Source: Bradyrhizobium sp. WSM471 (lineage in GTDB: Bacteria > Pseudomonadota > Alphaproteobacteria > Rhizobiales > Xanthobacteraceae). Taken from it: a DNA stretch of 64,000 nucleotides. Each line of letters begins with the position of its first letter. Within the stretch, counting starts at the first letter, position 1. The position numbers and the translations under genes are program-made. The stretch is from contig NZ_CM001442.1 in NCBI RefSeq assembly GCF_000244915.1, forward strand, positions 7,080,012 through 7,144,011, in the 5' to 3' direction. The notes under the pieces were generated by a model. The model ran no database searches, had not been told where the DNA came from, and was given only the letters and a program-made list of their open reading frames with translations. Of this stretch, positions 1 to 7,934 are shown piece by piece.

Positions 1-148
1 TCTGGTCGCTACACAGCCGCCACACATCCGGCGTGCAGGCCATCTGCTGCTCCATGGTTCCGCGATACTCTTCAGCGGATGCAACGCCCTGCGCGACGAT
101 GCCCCCAATCGCAAGCGCCACACCCAGCGCAATCCGCTCTGTTCGCAT
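1..148 (-). CDS. small secreted hypothetical protein, cut by window edge
   Basis: An open frame runs from an ATG at 148 leftwards off the window, giving 49 visible codons. The N-terminus is a clear Sec signal peptide: a basic start (MRTER), a hydrophobic stretch and an AxA-type end (GVASAEE). After it come the residues CTPDVWRLCSDQ, with two cysteines seven residues apart. This resembles the small periplasmic Cys-containing proteins common in Bradyrhizobium, but no function is known to me. The reading frame is supported by the signal peptide; the C-terminus is missing. Confidence 0.7.
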   Translation of the reverse strand, partial: MRTERIALGVALAIGGIVAQGVASAEEYRGTMEQQMACTPDVWRLCSDQ

Positions 149-243
149 GTCCGATTCCTTCGCGAGTCTCTCAAATTCTGTTCAATCAATGAGACGCGGA
201 GAGGTTCTGGACCAACAAAAAATTGTGAAAACGGGCCAGGAAC

Positions 244-1227
244 CTATTGGACCTTGCCGATCTTCTTGACCGCCGTAATCAGCCGCGCGCTGTCGACCGC
301 CACGAACTCGGCGAACGCCGGCGCGTCCTGATAAGCGACGAGACTGCCCGACGTTTCGAAGGCCTTGAGCACGTCCGGGCTCGTCATCACCTGCGCCATC
401 GCCTCGCGCAGGCGAGTCGCGATCGGTGCAGGAAGAGCATTCTGTGCAAAGAGTCCGGCCCAGATGTACATCTCGACGTCCTTGTAGCCGAGCTCCTGGA
501 ACGTCGGCACATCGGGGAAGCTTGCGATTCGCTTGGCGCCGCAATTGCCGAGCACGCGCAGCTTGCCGTCCTCCACTTGCGGCTTCAGCGTTCCCGGTGC
601 GGCGGCGATCGCCTGCACGGTGCCGCCGAGCAGCGCGGTCAGTGCGGGACCTGCGCCGCGAAATGGCACATGCAGCAGCTTGATGTCGGCGCTGTTTGCG
701 AACATCTCCATCGCCACATGCAGCGTGCCGTAAGGCCCCGACGAGCCATAGGTGATCTGGCCGGGGCGCTTCCTGGCGTCCTCGACGAAATCCTGCGCCG
801 TCTTCCACGGCGCCGAGGCCGGCACAGCGAGCAGCGTGGGATCGGCCAGCACCCGTGCGATCGGCATGAACTGCGAGAGCTCGTAGGCGACCGGACGGTC
901 GAACAGCCGGTCGGCCTCGGGCAGCACTGCAAGAGAGGACAGCGTCATCAGCAGCGTGTAGCCGTCAGGCTCGGCGCGCGCCGCCGCGGCATTGCCGACG
1001 GATCCACCGCCACCGCCGGCGCGGTTGTCGACGATGACCGCCTTGCCGAGGATTCGCTCCAGCGCCTGTGCGACGGGGCGGGCCGCGAGGTCCGCCTGGC
1101 CGCCGGCCGGAAACGGCACGATCATGGTGACGTTGCGAGAGGGATAGGTTTGCGCGAAAGCCGCACTCGACAACACAGGCAACAACGGCAATGCGGCAGC
1201 GGCGCGCAGGACATCGCGTCGATCCAT
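244..1227 (-). CDS. Bug/TctC-family tripartite tricarboxylate transporter substrate-binding protein
   Basis: The 327-residue length and the sequence fit the Bug (TctC) periplasmic receptor family, which binds small carboxylates for TctAB-type transporters. The N-terminus MDRRDVLRAAAALP... ending AFAQ is a signal peptide with twin arginines. The mature start TYPSRNVTMIVPFPAGGQAD is the family hallmark, followed by GGGGSVGNAAAA and YTLLMT. A strong ribosome site (GGGGGAGGAAG) precedes the ATG. No TctA or TctB genes are adjacent, so it is an orphan receptor, as is usual for this expanded family. The ligand cannot be told from sequence. Confidence 0.93.
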   Translation of the reverse strand: MDRRDVLRAAAALPLLPVLSSAAFAQTYPSRNVTMIVPFPAGGQADLAARPVAQALERILGKAVIVDNRAGGGGGSVGNAAAARAEPDGYTLLMTLSSLAVLPEADRLFDRPVAYELSQFMPIARVLADPTLLAVPASAPWKTAQDFVEDARKRPGQITYGSSGPYGTLHVAMEMFANSADIKLLHVPFRGAGPALTALLGGTVQAIAAAPGTLKPQVEDGKLRVLGNCGAKRIASFPDVPTFQELGYKDVEMYIWAGLFAQNALPAPIATRLREAMAQVMTSPDVLKAFETSGSLVAYQDAPAFAEFVAVDSARLITAVKKIGKVQ

Positions 1228-1386
1228 GGCAGACTTCCTCCCCCTGTTTTTTCTTGTGTCGCTGCCAGCCTAGCGTGACCGTCCACAAGAACAAGCCGCG
1301 CGGCGGGATTAACCAAGCATTAGCCATGTTCCGCCCGGTCAGGAACGCCCCCCGGACTCTACCGTTGCCTCCCAGGGAGTGAAGCG

Positions 1387-1644
1387 ATGAATAGACTTCA
1401 GACCATTGACGTGGCGCTGGACGAGATGCTGGTGAATCTCGCCGCTATCGTGTTGCGGCTTTCAAAGCCCGAATTGACGCGAACGCCGGAAGCGCGCCGC
1501 GCCTTGGCGCAATCCGTGCATCAATACGCGGTCTGCGCGAAGAGATCGAGCGACCCGCGTGTTCATGAATTGAAGTCGCAACTGGAAGAGACGTTGAAGC
1601 CGAGCTTGCGCGTGGTCGCGAAGGATGGCGTGAAGGTGTCTTAG
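1387..1644 (+). CDS. small hypothetical protein, 85 residues
   Basis: A short basic protein starting MNRLQTIDVALDEML, preceded by a good ribosome site (AGGGAGTG). It is predicted mostly helical with no signal peptide or membrane segment. It carries one cysteine (YAVCAKRS) and a run rich in Arg, Glu and Lys. No family is recognised. It lies divergently from the Bug protein gene and just before the REP/RAYT unit. The codon pattern, ribosome site and lack of a competing frame favour a real gene. Confidence 0.65.
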   Translation: MNRLQTIDVALDEMLVNLAAIVLRLSKPELTRTPEARRALAQSVHQYAVCAKRSSDPRVHELKSQLEETLKPSLRVVAKDGVKVS

Positions 1645-1664
1645 TCGTACTACTGGGCGATATG

Positions 1665-1705
1665 CCGTAGGGTGGGCAAAGGCGCAAAGCGCCGTGCCCA
1701 CCAAT
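1665..1705. repeat. REP-like palindrome, left copy flanking the RAYT gene
   Basis: The sequence reads CCGTAGGGTGGGCAAA, then GGCGCAAAGCGCC, then GTGCCCACCAAT, forming a stem (GGTGGGCA/TGCCCACC) with a GC-rich inner part. It overlaps the last base of the RAYT stop codon. The copy at 2245-2280 is the same element in the opposite orientation. This is the arrangement expected of REP sequences mobilised by a REP-associated tyrosine transposase. Confidence 0.8.
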
Positions 1706-2226
1706 CATTCGCCGAAGTGTCCTGCGATGTCACGCGCATCCCCTCCCCAATCCATAGGAAGGGCGCCTTGATCAACATAGCGATGGAAGCTGCTGAAAGA
1801 CCAATCGCGCACACGCGCGACGAGGCCATGCTTCACAGGATTGAAATGTATGTAATCAACGTGCCGCTCCAAGTCAGCATCGTCGCGAATTGCGTGCTCC
1901 CAGAACCGGCGTTGCCAAATGCCCTTCTCTCGCTTCCTCGATTTACTGATTGAACGCTCGCCGATCTCCAAGCCTCGCGAAAAGCTGCCCTTGATCAGAT
2001 TCCATCGCGACGAAAAGTCGGCGTCATCCTCAGGCAACGCCCAGATCGCATGGAGGTGGTCCGGCAAGATACAGATAGCGACGGTCTCGAACGGCCGGCG
2101 TTGCACGACCGTTCGGTAAATCTGGCGTAGGCGATCAACCTGGTCGACGAGTAGCGTACTTGACCGATCGGCTAGCACGACGGTGAAGAAGAACATGTTG
2201 CCTTGCGCTCGGCGATACTGAGGCAC
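1705..2226 (-). CDS. REP-associated tyrosine transposase (RAYT, Y1/IS200-like)
   Basis: This is a Y1 HUH-type single-strand transposase of the RAYT group, which acts on REP palindromes. Visible family features are FFFTVVLADRSS near the N-terminus, ILPDHLHAIWALP (the HUH pair as HLH), a basic WNLIKGSFSRG segment, GIWQRRFWEHAIRDDADLERHVDYIHFNPVKHGLV with the catalytic tyrosine region, and the W-S/T-SFHRYV motif. The GTG at 2226 (VPQYRRAQG) is chosen because RAYTs begin with a P-x-Y-RR motif. A longer frame upstream would translate the REP repeat itself. The protein is 173 residues, typical for the family and apparently intact. Confidence 0.88.
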   Translation of the reverse strand: MPQYRRAQGNMFFFTVVLADRSSTLLVDQVDRLRQIYRTVVQRRPFETVAICILPDHLHAIWALPEDDADFSSRWNLIKGSFSRGLEIGERSISKSRKREKGIWQRRFWEHAIRDDADLERHVDYIHFNPVKHGLVARVRDWSFSSFHRYVDQGALPMDWGGDARDIAGHFGE

Positions 2227-2244
2227 TTGCGGTCCCTCGCATGA

Positions 2245-2280
2245 ATTGGTGGGCACGCTTCGCTTTGCCCACCCTACGGC
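2245..2280. repeat. REP-like palindrome, right copy flanking the RAYT gene
   Basis: The sequence ATTGGTGGGCAC-GCTTCGCT-TTGCCCACCCTACGG is the reverse complement of the copy at 1665-1705 apart from a few bases in the loop (GCGAAGC). It sits 19 bases upstream of the RAYT GTG and two bases from the end of the LysR gene. Together the two copies make an inverted pair around the transposase. Confidence 0.8.
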
Positions 2281-2282
2281 AC

Positions 2283-3218
2283 CTACGCTGTTCGCTCGCT
2301 CTTCTTTGCCCGCTGCTTGCACGTACCGGGCAGCTTCGCCGCAAGAAAATCGCCGAGCGCCTCGACGCGTGCGGGGCGCGGGCCGCCAGGTGGCGTCACC
2401 AGATGCACGGCGCCTTCGGCCTGCTTCCAGTCCTTCAGGATCACCTCGACGTCGCCGGAGGAGATGGCGTCACCGACGATGAATTCCGGAAGGTCTGCGA
2501 TGCCGAAGCCGGCGATCAGCGCCGGCATCACCGCTTCGCCGTTGTTGACGCGGAGCTGGCCGCCTGGGCGTACACTCGCCTGCTCGCCGGCCGCATTGGT
2601 GTAGTGCCAGACGTTCGGCGTAGAGAGATAGGTATAGCTGAAGCATTTGTGCGCGGCCAGATGCATCGGATGCGTCGGTCGTCCCTCGCGCTTCAGATAG
2701 GACGGCGCAGCTACCGTAAAGCGCGGCATCGTGAAGAGCCGCCGCGCAATCAACGAGGAGTCCGGTAGCCGTGCGATCCGCACTGCCATGTCAAAGCCCT
2801 CGCCGATCAAATCGATGGTCGCGTCGCTCAGATGCAGATCGACCGAGACCTCTGGATAAGCCTCGAAGAACCCCGGCAGCAACGGCGCCACCGCCTTGAT
2901 CCCGAACGACATGGGCACAGCGAGCCGCACCAGGCCCCGCGGCGCGACCGACTGCGCCAGCGCCTCGTTCTCCGCCGCCTCGCCGTCGGACAGCAGTCGC
3001 GTCGCACGCTCGGCGAGCTTGTGCCCGGCGTCGGTCAGCGCGAGCCGGCGTGAGGTGCGGTTGAACAGCCGGGCGCCGAGCCGCTCTTCGAGGCGCGTAA
3101 CCGCCTTGGACACCGTCGCCTTCGACATCGCGAGCTCGCCCGCGGCCCCCGCAAACGACCGTAATTCCACGACTTTTGCGAAAATCGCGAGTGCCTCGAA
3201 ATCGGGGAGCTTGGCCAT
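2283..3218 (-). CDS. LysR-family transcriptional regulator
   Basis: A 311-residue LysR regulator. The N-terminal winged helix is clear (FEALAIFAKVVELRSFAGAAGELAMS, then KATVSKAVTRLEERLGARLF and RTSRRLALTDAG), followed by a substrate-binding effector domain. It belongs to the CrgA/DsdC-like group that often controls neighbouring oxidoreductases. It is divergent from the SDR-pirin-wrbA run with 117 bases between, so it probably controls that run. Its stop lies two bases from the right REP copy of the RAYT unit. Confidence 0.92.
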   Translation of the reverse strand: MAKLPDFEALAIFAKVVELRSFAGAAGELAMSKATVSKAVTRLEERLGARLFNRTSRRLALTDAGHKLAERATRLLSDGEAAENEALAQSVAPRGLVRLAVPMSFGIKAVAPLLPGFFEAYPEVSVDLHLSDATIDLIGEGFDMAVRIARLPDSSLIARRLFTMPRFTVAAPSYLKREGRPTHPMHLAAHKCFSYTYLSTPNVWHYTNAAGEQASVRPGGQLRVNNGEAVMPALIAGFGIADLPEFIVGDAISSGDVEVILKDWKQAEGAVHLVTPPGGPRPARVEALGDFLAAKLPGTCKQRAKKSERTA

Positions 3219-3246
3219 GAAAGCGGATCCAATTGGGCTGCTTAAG

Positions 3247-3261
3247 GAAACAATGCGTTTC
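3247..3261. promoter_or_regulatory. candidate operator dyad between LysR gene and SDR gene
   Basis: GAAAC-AATGC-GTTTC is a perfect 5+5 inverted repeat in the shared promoter region of the LysR and SDR genes. A symmetric site in this position is what a LysR regulator would use. The assignment is inferred from position and symmetry only. Confidence 0.4.
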
Positions 3262-3335
3262 GACAGTTTCTATTTCTATACCACAGGCGAAGGCTTATCC
3301 AAGGGTCATCAGAAATTCAGGACTGGAGAAATCCA

Positions 3336-4088
3336 ATGACCAAGAAGCTCTCAGGCAAGGTTGCCCTCGTCACCGGCGGCTCGCGCGGTATCGGCGCGGC
3401 CTCTGCCCGCGCCCTCGCCGATGAAGGTGCTGATGTCGCCATCAGCTATGTCGCCTCTCCCGAAAAGGCGGAAGCGGTCGTCACCGAGTTGAAGGCCCGG
3501 GGCGTCAAGGCCCGCGCCTTCAGGGCGGACCAGGCTTCGGCCAAGGACGTGACGCAGCTCGTCAACGATGTCGCAAAGGAGTTCGGCCATCTCGACATCC
3601 TCGTCAACAATGCCGGCGTCGCGAGCGGCGGCGCGATCGACGATGCCAAGGCCGACACCGAGGCGCTCGCCCGCCAGGACGCCGTCAACGTGCATGGCGT
3701 GATCGCAGCGATCCGTGCCGCTTCGCAATTGATGGGCGAAGGCGGCCGCATCGTCACCGTCGGCTCGATGCTCGCCGACCGCGCCTCGTTCCCCGGCCTT
3801 GCGGACTACGTCGCCACCAAGGCGGCCGTGGTCGGTTACACCAAGGGCGCAGCGCGCGACCTCGGCCCGCGCGGCATCACAGTGAATGTGGTGCAGCCCG
3901 GCTCGATCGACACCGACATGAACCCGAAGGACGGCGGCGAGTTCGCCGAGACCCAGCGCAAGCAGCACGCGTTGCAGCGCTTCGGTCGCCCCGAGGAAGT
4001 CGCCGCCGGAATCGTCTTCCTCGCAAGCCCGGAAGCCTCCTTCGTCACCGGCACGGTGCTCAACGTCGACGGCGGTTTCGGCGCCTAG
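3336..4088 (+). CDS. SDR-family NAD(P)-dependent oxidoreductase
   Basis: A 250-residue classical short-chain dehydrogenase. The cofactor motif TGGSRGIG is at about residue 14, NNAG follows near residue 90, the serine is in GSML, and the catalytic YVATK is near residue 156. The C-terminus ends in NVDGGFGA. FabG-like SDRs reduce carbonyls with NADPH; the substrate is not evident. A ribosome site (GGAG) precedes the ATG. It is the first gene of a run with the pirin and WrbA genes (33 and 82 bases apart) and is divergent from the LysR regulator. Confidence 0.93.
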   Translation: MTKKLSGKVALVTGGSRGIGAASARALADEGADVAISYVASPEKAEAVVTELKARGVKARAFRADQASAKDVTQLVNDVAKEFGHLDILVNNAGVASGGAIDDAKADTEALARQDAVNVHGVIAAIRAASQLMGEGGRIVTVGSMLADRASFPGLADYVATKAAVVGYTKGAARDLGPRGITVNVVQPGSIDTDMNPKDGGEFAETQRKQHALQRFGRPEEVAAGIVFLASPEASFVTGTVLNVDGGFGA

Positions 4089-4120
4089 GCGCAACCGTCC
4101 CAATATAAGGAATCACGCAG

Positions 4121-4819
4121 ATGATCGAACTTAGACCTTTCGCAAAGCTCGGCGGCGCCGATCACGGTTGGCTCAACGCCAAGCATCATTTCTCCTTCGC
4201 AAGCCATTATGACCCCGACAACATGGGTCACGGCGCCTTGCGGGTGTGGAACGACGACGAGATCGCGCCGAACACCGGCTTTCCAGCCCATCCCCACGCC
4301 AACATGGAAATCATCACCTATGTGCGCGAGGGCGCGATCACCCATCAGGACAGCCTCGGGAACGAGGGACGCACCGAAGCGGGCGACGTGCAAGTGATGA
4401 GCGCCGGCAGCGGCATCCGCCACTCCGAGTACAATCTCGAGCCGACCAAGACACGCATCTTCCAGATCTGGATCGAGCCGACCGCACGCGGGGGACAGCC
4501 GACCTGGGGCTCGAAGCCGTTTCCGAAAGGAGATCGCTCCGGCAAGCTCGTCACCATCGCGAGCGGCTTCGAGCATGATACGGACGCGCTGCCGATCCGC
4601 GCCGATGCGCGGGTGCTCGCCACCACATTGAAGGCGGGCGAGAGCGCGGAATACGTGCCGCACAAGTCACGGCACCTCTATCTGGTGCCCGCGGCGGGGT
4701 CAGTCGAGATCAACGGTGTGCGCGTCAACGCCCGCGACGGCGCCGCGATCCGCGACGAGGACAGGTTGAAGATCACGGCACTGGAAGATTCCGAGATCGT
4801 GCTCGTCGACGCGGCTTAG
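4121..4819 (+). CDS. pirin family protein
   Basis: A 232-residue bicupin of the pirin family. Metal-ligand positions are visible in [15 protein letters not shown] (His, His, Glu) and [31 protein letters not shown]. Bacterial pirins act as quercetin 2,3-dioxygenases or redox-linked regulators. The N-terminal domain carries the metal; the C-terminal cupin is shorter. It lies between an SDR and WrbA, a common pairing in Proteobacteria suggesting a quinone or flavonoid stress role. Confidence 0.93.
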   Translation: MIELRPFAKLGGADHGWLNAKHHFSFASHYDPDNMGHGALRVWNDDEIAPNTGFPAHPHANMEIITYVREGAITHQDSLGNEGRTEAGDVQVMSAGSGIRHSEYNLEPTKTRIFQIWIEPTARGGQPTWGSKPFPKGDRSGKLVTIASGFEHDTDALPIRADARVLATTLKAGESAEYVPHKSRHLYLVPAAGSVEINGVRVNARDGAAIRDEDRLKITALEDSEIVLVDAA

Positions 4820-4828
4820 CAACACCTT

Positions 4829-4857
4829 CGTCATGGCGGGCTTGCCCCGGCATGACG
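4829..4857. repeat. short GTCATG-type dyad between pirin and wrbA genes
   Basis: CGTCATG and CATGACG bracket GCGGGCTTGCCCCGG, making a compact hairpin between the two genes. Its arms resemble the ends of the longer GTCAT...ATGAC dyads at 35935 and 36983. It is probably a minimal member of the same broad repeat group, and it is transcribed as part of the run. Confidence 0.5.
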
Positions 4858-4901
4858 CTCCCGACACCGACGCATCAAATCTGGATCCAACGGAGACCAT
4901 C

Positions 4902-5501
4902 ATGACCAAAGTTCTCGTCCTGTATTATTCCGCGTATGGCCACATCGAAGCGATGGCCAATGCCGTTGCCGAAGGCGCCCGCGAAGCCGGTGCCACCGTC
5001 GACATCAAGCGCGTGCCCGAGCTAGTGCCGGCCGAGGTCGCCAAGGCGTCCTATTACAAGCTCGACCAGGCCGCCCCCGTCGCCAAGATCGAGGACCTCG
5101 CAAACTACGACGCGATCATCGTCGGTACCGGCACCCGCTTCGGCCGCATGGCCTCGCAGATGGCGAACTTTCTGGACCAGGCCGGTGGGCTCTGGGCCAA
5201 AGGCGCGCTGCACGGCAAGGTGGGCGGCGCCTTCACGGCGACCGCGACCCAGCATGGCGGCCAGGAGACGACGCTGTTCTCGATCATCACCAACCTGTTG
5301 CATTTCGGCATGATCGTGGTCGGCCTGAACTACGGTTTTGCCGGCCAGATGAAGCTCGACGAGGTCACCGGCGGCGCGCCTTACGGCGCCACCACCATCA
5401 CCGGCGGCGACGGCAGCCGCCAGCCCAGCGCCAACGAGCTCGCCGGTGCGCGCTATCAGGGCCGCCAGATCGCGGAGACAGCCAAGAAGCTGCACGGCTG
5501 A
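4902..5501 (+). CDS. wrbA: NAD(P)H:quinone oxidoreductase, WrbA type
   Basis: A 199-residue flavodoxin-like protein, the standard WrbA length. The FMN-binding motif [12 protein letters not shown] is near residue 8, [13 protein letters not shown] near residue 75, and [10 protein letters not shown] with the following helix is near residue 115. WrbA reduces quinones by two electrons and prevents redox cycling. The start at 4902 is chosen by homology ([10 protein letters not shown]); an upstream in-frame ATG at 4833 would add an unrelated 23-residue extension that translates intergenic dyad sequence. It is the third gene of the SDR-pirin-wrbA run. Confidence 0.95.
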   Translation: MTKVLVLYYSAYGHIEAMANAVAEGAREAGATVDIKRVPELVPAEVAKASYYKLDQAAPVAKIEDLANYDAIIVGTGTRFGRMASQMANFLDQAGGLWAKGALHGKVGGAFTATATQHGGQETTLFSIITNLLHFGMIVVGLNYGFAGQMKLDEVTGGAPYGATTITGGDGSRQPSANELAGARYQGRQIAETAKKLHG

Positions 5502-5763
5502 GCGCGGTTAAGCTTTACGTCCGAACCACTGCATGGCAGGTGCGATCTGGGCGGCACTCTCTTCTGGGGATGCCGGCCCATCTCTGTGGCCAGGATATTT
5601 CACGACAAGCGATACGAATGGCTTTCGAACTCTTGTTGATCGCGCAGATGATCCGCAGGCCCGCTCAGGCGCTGGCGCGGCGCTGGTATTGCCGCAGCCT
5701 GTTCAGGGCCTCACGCGGCCGCTTTCACTGTGCCGGCTGCGCGAAGTCATGATGTTCTAGCCA

Positions 5764-6648
5764 CTAGGCCTGCGTGATGTCCGCGTTGGGCTTGATGGGC
5801 GCAGTCGCGACAGGCGCCGGTACCGTCGACAGCCACCAGCCTTCACCGGCGAACCAGCACGTCTCGTCGGGAGCGCCCTCTCTCCGCAACGACTGCACGC
5901 CCTCCCATTCCCTTGCGAACGCCTCGGCCAGTCGCCGGGCAGCATCCGCATCCTGCAACCCCGCGCAGCCGATGAATTGGGCACGCCCGAGGAATTTGGC
6001 GGGCCAGACCGCACCGTCGTCCGGGCGCGTGATCATCAGCATGCCGCCGAGCATGCCTTCGGGCGCGAGCGGAAACACCAGCCGCCCACCGGGCAGCAAG
6101 GCATCGAGCCATTCGGTGGCCGGCTGCGCCGCGCCCGCGCAGACATAGACCACGTCGGCTTTGGGCAGAACGGACGCCACGCCCGAACGTTCCCGCACAT
6201 CCACATGAACGATCTCCTTCAGATTCTCGCGCGCGAGTCCCGCCAGACGTTCGTCGATCTCGTAGGCATGGACGTGGCCGCCGGGGCCGACGAGATGCGC
6301 GAGGATCGCGGTGTAATAGCCGCTCCCCGCGCCGATCTGGATCACGGTCTCGCCTTCCTTTACCGCGCAACCGCTGAGCCAATAGGCGTGCGCGCCGGGC
6401 ATCCCGATGTTGAGACTCCGCGTGCTGTCGAGCGCAAGCAGCGTGTTCTGATAGAGGTAGGCGGGATCATCATCGGGCGTCACGACATAGGGGTGACCGC
6501 CGAGAGAGATCGACCACGGTCCAGGTCCGACGAACGGCTCGCGCCTGACGGTGCGAAAGGCTTCCTCGATACGGGGGTCCGCGGCCCTCGCCGCGGCGCA
6601 GATCAATTGCGCATAGAATGCGCGATATTTTGCCGAACGATCTTCCAT
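5764..6648 (-). CDS. protein-L-isoaspartate O-methyltransferase-like protein
   Basis: A 294-residue SAM-dependent methyltransferase related to PIMT. The SAM motif VIQIGAGSGYYTA is at residues 102-114 and the acidic VHAYEID follows. The region that in true PIMT reads close to ISQPY is here PYVVTPDDDPAYLYQNTL. It belongs to the divergent PIMT-like group, so repair of isoaspartyl proteins is uncertain. A perfect ribosome site (CGGAGGCGAC) precedes the ATG. About 80 residues extend beyond the methyltransferase core at the C-terminus. It stands alone; 262 bases without a convincing gene separate it from wrbA. Confidence 0.8.
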   Translation of the reverse strand: MEDRSAKYRAFYAQLICAAARAADPRIEEAFRTVRREPFVGPGPWSISLGGHPYVVTPDDDPAYLYQNTLLALDSTRSLNIGMPGAHAYWLSGCAVKEGETVIQIGAGSGYYTAILAHLVGPGGHVHAYEIDERLAGLARENLKEIVHVDVRERSGVASVLPKADVVYVCAGAAQPATEWLDALLPGGRLVFPLAPEGMLGGMLMITRPDDGAVWPAKFLGRAQFIGCAGLQDADAARRLAEAFAREWEGVQSLRREGAPDETCWFAGEGWWLSTVPAPVATAPIKPNADITQA

Positions 6649-6723
6649 GTCGCCTCCGGGAAACAGGCGACGATAACACAGCGATTGCGATAATCGAGTG
6701 ACCCTACAATCCAGGGCAGCGCG

Positions 6724-7869
6724 TCAGCGCGCCCTCTTGCCCATCGCCTGCGCCGCAAAGGCGGCAAGCCTGGGGTGACGGCGCAGGCCCTGCGCGACAT
6801 GGTCACGCCACGCGAAGGGCATGCCGCGCCAGGAGAGCGCGACGCTGACATCGGTCAGCGGCAGCGGCTCGGCGCCGAAGCGGCGCTTGTAATCCTGGTT
6901 GCCGATGCTGAGGTCGAAACGGCGCACGCCGTCCGCATGCAGGGCCGCCATGGTGCGCTCGGTCACGAGCAGTCCCGGCGAGCAGCTCGACCATGAATCG
7001 CCGGCGTGGCTGATGCGCAGGAGAAAATAGGTCGCACCGAACCTGACGCCAAGCGTGGTGGCGACGACGGCCTCGTCGCAGACCAGCGCCGAAATGACGG
7101 CGTAACCGTTCGCGACGCCCCGACGCGCGACCTCGCGATAAAACTGCGCATGGGTTTCGTCGTTGAGGACGAAGCGCGAGCCGAGCTTTCGCATGCGCGC
7201 CTGCTGCTGGACATCCATCACGTCCAGCAGCTCGCGCGCACGCGCGACACCGGTGGCGATCTCGAATCGCGCGCCGGCGTGACGATTGAAGACGCGCCAG
7301 CAGCGTGGCATCTGCATGCGCTTGATCGAGGCCTGGTAATCTTCATAGTCGTCGCCGGTCAGCACGAGGTTGCCGTTGAGCGAGCAGGATCCGATCCGGC
7401 CGAGCGACACCAGCGGGTTCGGCCTGCCGCCGATCTGGGCTGGCATCTTCTTCAGGCGGAGCAGATCGAAGCGGTCCGGCAATGCGCGCAATGCGTCGAT
7501 CAGCGCCTTACCGATCGCATCCGCCGCCGCCGCGTCCAACGCGGCATCGAGCGCCAGGATCGGCGCGTTGTTGTCGGAGACGCCGAAATCGGCGAATTCG
7601 ACGATGCGGATGCCGCGCCTGAGGTGGCTGATCATCGGCACCATTGCGATGTCCCTGCCGGTCGTGGCATCGGAGATCAATGCAATCAGCGGCGAGAGAT
7701 CGTGGAACGCCTCGTACCAGGCGCCGAGCCAGCAGCCATGCTGGAATACAGTGCGATGGCCTGCGTTCAGGCGCGATGCGGCCCGCTGCCAGTCACGCAC
7801 GAAATCGACCGCGATTCCCGACGTGCTGGACGCAAGACCATCTGGTTGCTCGACGCTGAGGATCGTCAT
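6724..7869 (-). CDS. GNAT-family acetyltransferase, CelD/BcsL type (polysaccharide locus)
   Basis: A 381-residue protein of the CelD/BcsL group (Acetyltransf_6), with a GNAT-like C-terminal domain containing FYREVARRGVANGYAVISALVCDEAVVATTLGVRFG and the end segment FDLSIGNQDYKRRFGAEPLPL. Members are found in cellulose and exopolysaccharide loci and are thought to acylate the polymer or a sugar precursor. It is co-oriented with the polymerase and glycosyltransferase genes downstream in map order (7935-10481), suggesting one unit transcribed leftwards from about 10.5 kb. Confidence 0.85.
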   Translation of the reverse strand: MTILSVEQPDGLASSTSGIAVDFVRDWQRAASRLNAGHRTVFQHGCWLGAWYEAFHDLSPLIALISDATTGRDIAMVPMISHLRRGIRIVEFADFGVSDNNAPILALDAALDAAAADAIGKALIDALRALPDRFDLLRLKKMPAQIGGRPNPLVSLGRIGSCSLNGNLVLTGDDYEDYQASIKRMQMPRCWRVFNRHAGARFEIATGVARARELLDVMDVQQQARMRKLGSRFVLNDETHAQFYREVARRGVANGYAVISALVCDEAVVATTLGVRFGATYFLLRISHAGDSWSSCSPGLLVTERTMAALHADGVRRFDLSIGNQDYKRRFGAEPLPLTDVSVALSWRGMPFAWRDHVAQGLRRHPRLAAFAAQAMGKRAR

Positions 7870-7934
7870 CCGCGGGACATACGATTACTGGGTGCTTCCG
7901 GATAGATTATGTTTGGTCGCGGCCACAACTGACC

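Noticed and set aside
247..1278. Long open frame antisense to the Bug-type protein gene
   Set aside because: It is a by-product of GC-rich codon use; the protein on the other strand has signal peptide, ribosome site and family motifs.
2227..2322. N-terminal extension of the RAYT gene
   Set aside because: It translates the REP palindrome itself (GWAKRSVPTNS), a known artefact of these repeats; the GTG at 2226 gives the family N-terminus.
5618..5752. A 44-codon open frame (MAFELLLIAQMIRR...) between wrbA and the PIMT-like gene
   Set aside because: It lacks a clear ribosome site and I recognise no relatives. It carries an HCAGCAK tail and could still be a small gene, but the evidence is too thin.
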